The notes under the pieces are model-generated. The model saw only the letters and a list, made by a program, of their open reading frames with translations, was not told the DNA's origin and did no database searches. 64,000 nucleotides of DNA from Lentisphaerota bacterium (GTDB lineage Bacteria > Verrucomicrobiota > Kiritimatiellia > UBA8416 > JAIOPI01), in the NCBI GenBank assembly GCA_021413965.1, contig JAIOPI010000004.1, positions 186,001 through 250,000 on the forward strand. The letters run 5' to 3'. Positions 58,956-64,000 of the stretch are shown in pieces. Numbering within the stretch: the stretch's first letter is position 1; the number at the start of each line of letters is the position of its first letter. Position numbers and translations under genes: made by a program.

Positions 58956-60085
58956 CGACTGGCAAAAGATTCAGTCACACTTTTCGCCACGGGCATCTAC
59001 GCCTGCGGAAGTACTGTTCCTCTGGGATCTGGCAAGCCAAGTACCGCCACCCAGTCACCAACCTTTACGTTGAGAGCAGCCTTGGCACCACAGAAAAGAG
59101 TGATGCAATCCGTTACGCCGATGACCTGAATCGCCAGATTGTGAACCGCACCCTTGGCGTTGCTGACGGTAAGATCCTGATCAAGGATCTCTTCCGTCGC
59201 TTCTTTGCGGCCAAAGATATGCACCTCAAGTTCGAGAGCCAGAAGCGTATTCGCTCTGCTTACCATAATCTGACTCGCTGGCTGGATGCATCTCATCCCC
59301 TGGTCGTAGAAGCTCGTCATCTCACAGCTGAAATCATCAGGGAATTTCAATCCCACAGAGTAGAACTGGGACGGAGTCGCAGGACTGTGGACAATGATAT
59401 TACGAACCTCTTCACCGTTTTTGCTTGGGCAAAACGTGAGGGGATGGTCGGTGAAAACCCTTTCAACTACTCCAGGCATGGCACCATCGACCTGTTCGAC
59501 GTCAGCGACGGTGACCCTGACACCTACTCGCCTGCTGAATACTCAAAGCTGGTGGCCGAAGCCATGAATACTGGGGACGAACTGACGAGAGACCTGATCG
59601 TCGTGCTGGCAGACACGGGCATGAGGTTTGGTGAGCTGACACACCTGACAGCAGAATCACTCTTCTGGGGTGCCCCCATGCCATACATCGACATCAGGGC
59701 ACGGAATGGCTGGAGCCCGAAGGATCCTCGTGAGGTCAAGCAGGTGCCCATGACTCCAGAGGTTCAGGAGATTCTGAGGCGGAGGCAGCGGAAATTTCCC
59801 AAGGGACTGCTTTTTCGGAACAGTGCTGGGAATGAGGTGGCTCAAAACCACTCCAGGGAACGCCTCCAGCGGCTGTTCCCCAAGGTGGGCATTGATGGGG
59901 ACAAGAGGAGGCTCCATTGGCACTCCTGGAGGAACTACTTCGTGATCAGGTGCCTCGATAGAGGCATCAGGGTTGACATCATCATGCAGTGGACTGGCCA
60001 TGACACGGCCAGCATGGTGCTGCACTACGCCAGGGCCAAAACGGGCAATAATGTGGCCTTTGAGGAAGCCAAGAAGCTCTTCTAA
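58949..60085 (+). CDS. Tyrosine recombinase (ssrA-type integrase)
   Basis: 378 residues from ATG 58949, overlapping the excisionase stop; GTG 58898 is an unneeded alternative. An N-terminal arm-binding region (YCSSGIWQAKYRHPVTNLYV) and core-binding SAM-like helices (residues ~95-180) are followed by the catalytic domain. It has DTGMRFGELTHL (Arg I), KQVPMTPEVQ, HWHSWRNYFVIRCLDRG (HxxR, Arg II), WTGHDTASMVLHY (His and nucleophilic Tyr). All R-H-R-H-Y residues are present, so it should be active. Stop is 62 bp from attR. Confidence 0.95.
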   Translation: MVTTGKRFSHTFRHGHLRLRKYCSSGIWQAKYRHPVTNLYVESSLGTTEKSDAIRYADDLNRQIVNRTLGVADGKILIKDLFRRFFAAKDMHLKFESQKRIRSAYHNLTRWLDASHPLVVEARHLTAEIIREFQSHRVELGRSRRTVDNDITNLFTVFAWAKREGMVGENPFNYSRHGTIDLFDVSDGDPDTYSPAEYSKLVAEAMNTGDELTRDLIVVLADTGMRFGELTHLTAESLFWGAPMPYIDIRARNGWSPKDPREVKQVPMTPEVQEILRRRQRKFPKGLLFRNSAGNEVAQNHSRERLQRLFPKVGIDGDKRRLHWHSWRNYFVIRCLDRGIRVDIIMQWTGHDTASMVLHYARAKTGNNVAFEEAKKLF

Positions 60086-60086
60086 C

Positions 60087-60131
60087 CGTGGGGTAAATAT
60101 GGGGGAATCCCAAAAGACCCCTCAAAACCCC
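60087..60131. repeat. Right arm-type sites (P'-arm)
   Basis: CGTGGGGTAAATATGGGG (60087-60104) and ACCCCTCAAAACCCC (60117-60131) each match, with one mismatch, words near attL at 23852-23869 and 23822-23836. They sit between the integrase stop and attR, as expected for arm-binding sites. Confidence 0.55.
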
Positions 60132-60147
60132 AATGTTTACGGGCACC

Positions 60148-60177
60148 AAATGGTGGAGGCGGGGGGAATCGAACCCC
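60148..60177. repeat. attR: 30-bp direct repeat within the intact ssrA gene
   Basis: Identical to 23684-23713. On this side the tmRNA sequence continues intact beyond the repeat, so integration regenerated the functional gene here. Confidence 0.93.
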
Positions 60178-60502
60178 CGTCCGCAATGGAGTCACCACAG
60201 CTTCTACGTGCGTGTTCCGCCATTAAATCTCGTCACGGCAACTGCCGACGAACGGGCCATCGCCGCAACCAGCAACCACGCTAGTGTCGCCCCGAAGCGC
60301 GGTTACTCCGCCTCGAGACCCGCCTGCTAATATCGCTTCAGCCACCTAGCAGGTGTTGGCAGTGAAGCGTCGCCGCTAATTAAGCCGCGAGAGCCAGATC
60401 TTGGTTGGCTTTTTAGGTTTTTCCCGGATGTTTTACGAGGCCAACCGGGGTCCTCGGCACGCCACTGTAGCTTCAACCACCACGTCGAAACCAGTCGCCC
60501 CC
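60151..60502 (-). ncRNA. ssrA: tmRNA (ssrA)
   Basis: 352-nt transfer-messenger RNA rescuing stalled ribosomes. 5' GGGGGCGACTGGTTTCGAC and 3' acceptor strand GCCTCC plus encoded ACCA form the tRNA-like end (seven pairs with one G-U), and GGGGGTTCGATTCCCCC is the T-arm. The tag frame at 60380-60409 reads Ala-Asn-Gln-Asp-Leu-Ala-Leu-Ala-Ala stop, a normal LAA-type degradation tag. The last 27 nt serve as the attachment site of the island, which keeps the gene complete. Its native terminator is now 36.5 kb away at attL. Confidence 0.95.
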
Positions 60503-60818
60503 TTCATCGATCACCGCATGTGCCTGCCACATCCCAGATCAACGAGCCTCTGACAGCCACAGGCGAATGATCGCACATCGCCCCCATATCCGCAAGGAAG
60601 TCCGGCGGCTGCCACGTCCAATCCGCACTGTCATCGCCGACGAGCGACCCCCGCCCGCCCGGTCGCCCCCACCTTACCAAAGCTTCACAATGCCACATGC
60701 TGTTTGCTTCACGACACTTGCGCGCCCCGCCGGAGCGCAAAGCAAATCCCCACTATGCGATTATTCCTTCGTCGACTATGCTTTGCCGCGAACCACGATT
60801 ACACGCGAGGGTAACGGC
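60503..60818. other. Upstream region of ssrA and of the cytochrome gene
   Basis: 316 bp between divergent genes. The leftward ssrA promoter must lie at the left end. No clear -35/-10 pair is visible in this G+C-rich sequence. Rightward frames upstream of ATG 60819 are low complexity and are not taken as coding. Confidence 0.4.
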
Positions 60819-63407
60819 ATGTCCCATCCCACCACCTGGCGAACGATCGCCGCCACACTGTTGTGCGCGTCCCTGTCCATCCACGTCGGCGCCTCGACAA
60901 ACTGGGCCCTGATTGCCTGGAACGATCTCGGCATGCATTGCATGGACGGACGGGATTTCTCCGTGTTCTCCATCCTGCCTCCCTATAATAATGTCCACGC
61001 CCAGCTCGTGCATGACGGCAAACGCATGGACGGCGAATCCTACGTATCCATGACCTATGAGGCGATCGCCGACCCCAGCGGCTCCATCAACCGAACGTCC
61101 ATCGACAAGGTGAATTTCTGGACGTTCGTGCACGATTTCTTCGGCGCGAATCCGCCGCCCGACCAGGGCCTGGCAGGCACGTGGATGCCCGGCGTGTCGA
61201 ACCTTCCCCAACCCATGGCCTATGACAGCACCCGCCACTGGTACGTGGGCGAGGGAATTCCCATCACCCCCTATGATGACGCCGGGCATAAGAACTACTA
61301 TCCCATGTTCCGCCTGCGCGCGTTCAGCAACGGCACGGAACTGGCCCACGCCGACGTCGTGCTGCCGGTGTCCGATGAAATGGATTGCCGCGCGTGCCAC
61401 CAGTCCGGCTCTGACGGCAACGCCATGCCATCAGCGGGCTGGGTCTGGGATGTCAACCCCGACAAGGCCTACAAGCTGAACATCCTGCGGTTGCACGACG
61501 AGAACAACACGGGGGATCCAACCTACGATGCCGCCCTCACCAACGCCGGCTACCGCGCCGACGGCCTCTACCTGACCGTGCGCATCGACGGCAAGCCGAT
61601 CCTGTGCGCGCGCTGTCATGCCTCCAACGCGCTGCCGGGCACCGGGCTGCCCAACATTCCGCCGCTCACAGCAGCTATCCACGATCGCCACGCGAAGGTG
61701 CTCGACCCGGAGTCCGGCGTCCCCCTTCAGGATGCCAGCCAGCGCTCGGCCTGCTATCGCTGCCACCCGGGTTCCACCACACGCTGCCTGCGCGGCGCCA
61801 TGGGCAGCGCCGTGGCGTCTGACGGCTCCATGGCCATGCAATGCCAGGACTGCCACGGCTCCATGAAGGCCGTCGGCGACGCGGCGCGCATGGGCTGGCT
61901 GGAGCAGCCCAACTGCCAGGCCTGCCACACAGGATCCGCCACGCACAACAACGGGGCGCTCCGCTACACCTCCGCCTTCGACACCAACGGCCAGCTGCGC
62001 CTCCCCGTTGACACGCTCTTCGCCACCACGCCGGACACCCCCATTCCCGGCACGTCGCTCTACCGGTTCTCCACCGGCCACGGCGGGCTGCAGTGCGAAG
62101 CCTGCCACGGTTCCACGCACGCGGAGTATCCCTCCTCACATGCCAGCGACAATATCCAGAGCCGCGCGCTGCAGGGCCACGCCGGCACGCTGATCGAGTG
62201 CGCGACCTGCCACAGCCCCGTGCCGACCGCCTCCGCCGGCGGGCCACACGGCATGCATCCGCTGGGACGCCCATGGGTCAAAACCACCGGCGGGCCGGAT
62301 CACCGCAGCGCGGCCGATGCCGATCTCAACGCCTGCCGCCGCTGCCACGGCCAGGACCTGCGCGGCACGGCCCTGTCGCGTGTGCACGGATATCGCACCA
62401 TCAACACGGGTGACTACGGCACCAAGGCCTGGTGGCCCGGCTACCAAGTCGGCTGCTACACCTGCCATAGCGGCCCCAGCAGCGAAGATTCCCAGGCGGA
62501 CCATGCCCCCAGTGTCGCCACGCTGTCCGCAACGACGCCGGCCAATACGCCCACCAATCTCTGGCTGATGGCGACAGATGCAGACGCCGACCCGCTCGCG
62601 CTGCGCGTCGTCTCGCAGCCCCTGCACGGGACCGTCGCCCTGGTGTCCAACGTGGCCACCTACGTCCCCGACCAGGACTTCATCGGCAGCGACGCCTTCA
62701 GCTTTGCCGCCTGGGACGGCACGCTCGACTCCAACCTGGCCTCCGGCCTGGTGACGGTGGTGTCAGGCGCCTGCGAGATCGAGGGGCAGGCATACGCGCC
62801 GCCTGCCGGCTTCGTCGATGCCCCCGTGCCCTTCTGGGGCAGCGCCGTCATGCATGCGTGCAATCTGGCGCTGACCTGGAAATGGACGTTCGGAGACGGT
62901 TCGCCATTCGACACCAATGCCATCACGTCCCACACCTATGCGGCGCCGGGCACATACGACTGGCAAGTGACGGTGCGCGCCGGGCCGATTGCACGCACCC
63001 TGACCGGCCGCGTGGCGATCGACTTCGGAGTCATCGACGAGGATTCCGATACCATCTCCGACCCGTGGGAAGTGGCCTATTTCGGCCGGCTCGGCGTGGT
63101 GTCGAATGGCACCGACGTGGATGGCGATCAATTCGTCGACGCCGCCGAGTCCCTGGCGGGAACAGACCCGACCAACGACCAGTCGTACCTCGGCCTCACG
63201 TCCGTCACCACCGTCCCCGCGGGGCAGGTGGTGCTCACGTGGAGCAGCGCAACCAATCGCCACTACAGCGTGGTCGCCTCCACCAACCTTCAGTCGATTG
63301 CGGAGTTCACCCCGGTCGCGAGCAACCTGCCGGCCACGCCGCCCGTGAACATCGTAACCAACGTGACCATCGGCAACGTGCAGTACTTCCGCATTCGGCT
63401 GGAGTAA
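60819..63407 (+). CDS. Secreted nine-haem cytochrome c with PKD and calcium-binding-type C-terminus
   Basis: 862 residues. ATG 60819 gives a signal peptide (TIAATLLCASLSIHVGA) and follows GAGGG. Nine CxxCH sites (CRACH, CARCH, CYRCH, CQDCH, CQACH, CEACH, CATCH, CRRCH, CYTCH) lie at about residues 190-550. Then a cadherin-like module (DADADPLALRVVSQPLHGTV), a PKD domain (WKWTFGDGSPFDTNAITSHT), an EF-hand-like acidic repeat (DEDSDTISDPWEVAYFG; DVDGDQFVDAAESLAGTDP) and a final C-domain (VVLTWSSATNRHYSVVASTN) common in Kiritimatiellota/Verrucomicrobia exported proteins. Suited to extracellular electron transfer or respiration; partner unknown. Confidence 0.88.
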   Translation: MSHPTTWRTIAATLLCASLSIHVGASTNWALIAWNDLGMHCMDGRDFSVFSILPPYNNVHAQLVHDGKRMDGESYVSMTYEAIADPSGSINRTSIDKVNFWTFVHDFFGANPPPDQGLAGTWMPGVSNLPQPMAYDSTRHWYVGEGIPITPYDDAGHKNYYPMFRLRAFSNGTELAHADVVLPVSDEMDCRACHQSGSDGNAMPSAGWVWDVNPDKAYKLNILRLHDENNTGDPTYDAALTNAGYRADGLYLTVRIDGKPILCARCHASNALPGTGLPNIPPLTAAIHDRHAKVLDPESGVPLQDASQRSACYRCHPGSTTRCLRGAMGSAVASDGSMAMQCQDCHGSMKAVGDAARMGWLEQPNCQACHTGSATHNNGALRYTSAFDTNGQLRLPVDTLFATTPDTPIPGTSLYRFSTGHGGLQCEACHGSTHAEYPSSHASDNIQSRALQGHAGTLIECATCHSPVPTASAGGPHGMHPLGRPWVKTTGGPDHRSAADADLNACRRCHGQDLRGTALSRVHGYRTINTGDYGTKAWWPGYQVGCYTCHSGPSSEDSQADHAPSVATLSATTPANTPTNLWLMATDADADPLALRVVSQPLHGTVALVSNVATYVPDQDFIGSDAFSFAAWDGTLDSNLASGLVTVVSGACEIEGQAYAPPAGFVDAPVPFWGSAVMHACNLALTWKWTFGDGSPFDTNAITSHTYAAPGTYDWQVTVRAGPIARTLTGRVAIDFGVIDEDSDTISDPWEVAYFGRLGVVSNGTDVDGDQFVDAAESLAGTDPTNDQSYLGLTSVTTVPAGQVVLTWSSATNRHYSVVASTNLQSIAEFTPVASNLPATPPVNIVTNVTIGNVQYFRIRLE

Positions 63408-63570
63408 GCGCTGGCGCGCCCCGGAAGCGGACGTTCCAGCCGTTCCATCTGCGGAAAGGCCATCTGGGACGCCATCCGGCTGAAACCGTCAAGAGGCCTA
63501 ACGTCACGCATGCCGAGTCCCACTCTCGACGTTTTGACGTCGTGATGCCTGAAGACTGTGTGCAGCGCTC

Positions 63571-64000
63571 CTACCAATTGCGGGCGGCTTGGGCCTGCGC
63601 GGAGGCCGCGTCGGCGTCTGCCTGGCGGCCAGCCCGCGCGAGCTGCGCGGCATAATCGTCCCAGAGATCCGCGCGCAACGGCAGCCCGCGCACGGCGGCC
63701 TGCAGATCGTCGCACGCGCCAGCCACGTCGCCTTCCTGCGCCCGGCAGCGGCCCCGCAGCGCCAGGAGCAGGCACTCGTCCGGATAGGCGGCCAGCGCTT
63801 GCCGCAACATCTCGTGCGCCTCTTCCGGCGCCGTGTCGTACAGCAGCGACACCATGCTGTGAAGCGCCGAGAAATCCCGCGGCTTCAGGTGCAGGATCTC
63901 GCGGTCATACGCCAGCGCCTCGTCTGTACGGCCTGCGCCGCGGGCCTCGTTGGCCAGCATGCTGAGCGTGCGCACCAGTTCCGTCTCCACGATGGGATTC
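63571..64000 (-). CDS. TPR-repeat protein (5' end outside window)
   Basis: The frame is open to the window edge (Asn-Pro-Ile before the GTG at 63990), so this is the C-terminal part of a longer protein. TPR units: ARGAGRTDEALAYDREILHL, LRQALAAYPDECLLLALRGR and CRAQEGDVAGACDDLQAAVR. The end, RADLWDDYAAQLARAGRQAD, resembles a sulfotransferase- or glycosyltransferase-linked TPR tail, but no catalytic domain is in view. The intergenic 63408-63570 shows a weak CGACG/CGTCG hairpin at about 63526-63541 and no clear terminator. Confidence 0.7.
   Translation of the reverse strand, partial: NPIVETELVRTLSMLANEARGAGRTDEALAYDREILHLKPRDFSALHSMVSLLYDTAPEEAHEMLRQALAAYPDECLLLALRGRCRAQEGDVAGACDDLQAAVRGLPLRADLWDDYAAQLARAGRQADADAASAQAQAARNW

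Larger units (their letters stand above)
23684..60177 (+). mobile_element. ssrA-integrated genomic island (~36.5 kb)
   Basis: Bounded by 30-bp direct repeats (23684-23713 and 60148-60177) derived from the tmRNA 3' end. Carries a tyrosine integrase reading toward attR and an overlapping excisionase-like HTH gene. Base composition changes visibly at both repeats, from G+C-rich to a more even composition with A/T-ending codons. Cargo includes restriction-modification genes, several nuclease/HEPN/DUF4062-type genes, a serine resolvase and a lambda O-like initiator. No virion or conjugation genes were recognised, so autonomous transfer is not supported; satellite-like mobilisation is possible. Confidence 0.92.

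Overview
The window is bacterial chromosome carrying one large integrated element. The flanks (1-23683 and 60178-64000) are G+C-rich and hold sulfatases, sugar-isomerase and Gfo/Idh/MocA genes, a Bat aerotolerance cluster, and a multihaem cytochrome whose last ~70 residues look like the C-terminal extension common in Kiritimatiellota and Verrucomicrobia. A member of the PVC group, probably Kiritimatiellota or Lentisphaerota, is my inference; no rRNA or other phylogenetic marker is present.

Left flank: the Bat genes (1-3702, BatA-BatB-BatC-BatD order, translationally coupled); an exported sulfatase, a short DUF4239-like membrane protein and an outer-membrane beta-barrel protein (3797-6682); a PcfJ-like gene broken by an in-frame amber stop (6939-8246); a URO-D-family protein; a DnaQ-type exonuclease and an MJ0936-type phosphoesterase; then a patch of gene remnants (11093-12058) ending in a truncated, roughly 94 % identical copy of the large gene that lies beyond the second sulfatase (12146-16108). 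A six-gene leftward operon (22405 to 16879) encodes two TIM-barrel isomerase-like proteins, two Gfo/Idh/MocA oxidoreductases, a PIG-L deacetylase and a NagB-like protein, with a divergent ROK regulator. It looks like a catabolic unit for a modified amino sugar.

The element (23684-60177, about 36.5 kb) is inserted at the 3' end of ssrA (tmRNA). A 30-bp direct repeat made mostly of the tmRNA 3' end bounds it, candidate integrase arm sites lie inside both ends, and a tyrosine recombinase with an overlapping excisionase-like HTH gene sits at the right end. The element has lower G+C by eye and is packed with small, often overlapping genes. From left to right it holds: a regulatory/unknown block (24003-28216); an 11-repeat SEL1 protein; a serine resolvase; a leftward cluster with a PD-(D/E)XK nuclease (32251-35299); a probable C5 restriction-modification pair (35422-37575); a run of nuclease-, HEPN- and DUF4062-type genes resembling a defence island (38359-47840); a long leftward operon with ribbon-helix-helix proteins, a radical-SAM-like protein and a lambda O-like replication initiator with repeats inside its gene (48300-55046); and an 851-residue TPR/ParB-HTH/DNA-methyltransferase fusion. 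No capsid, tail, terminase or conjugation genes were recognised, so it is best described as a genomic island or satellite-like integrative element carrying defence and replication genes.

Right flank: an intact ssrA gene, a nine-haem secreted cytochrome c with PKD and calcium-binding-type repeats, and a TPR protein cut by the window edge. The insertion has moved a strong bidirectional terminator (23660-23686), probably the native ssrA terminator, 36.5 kb away from ssrA. No CRISPR array, rRNA or tRNA was found.
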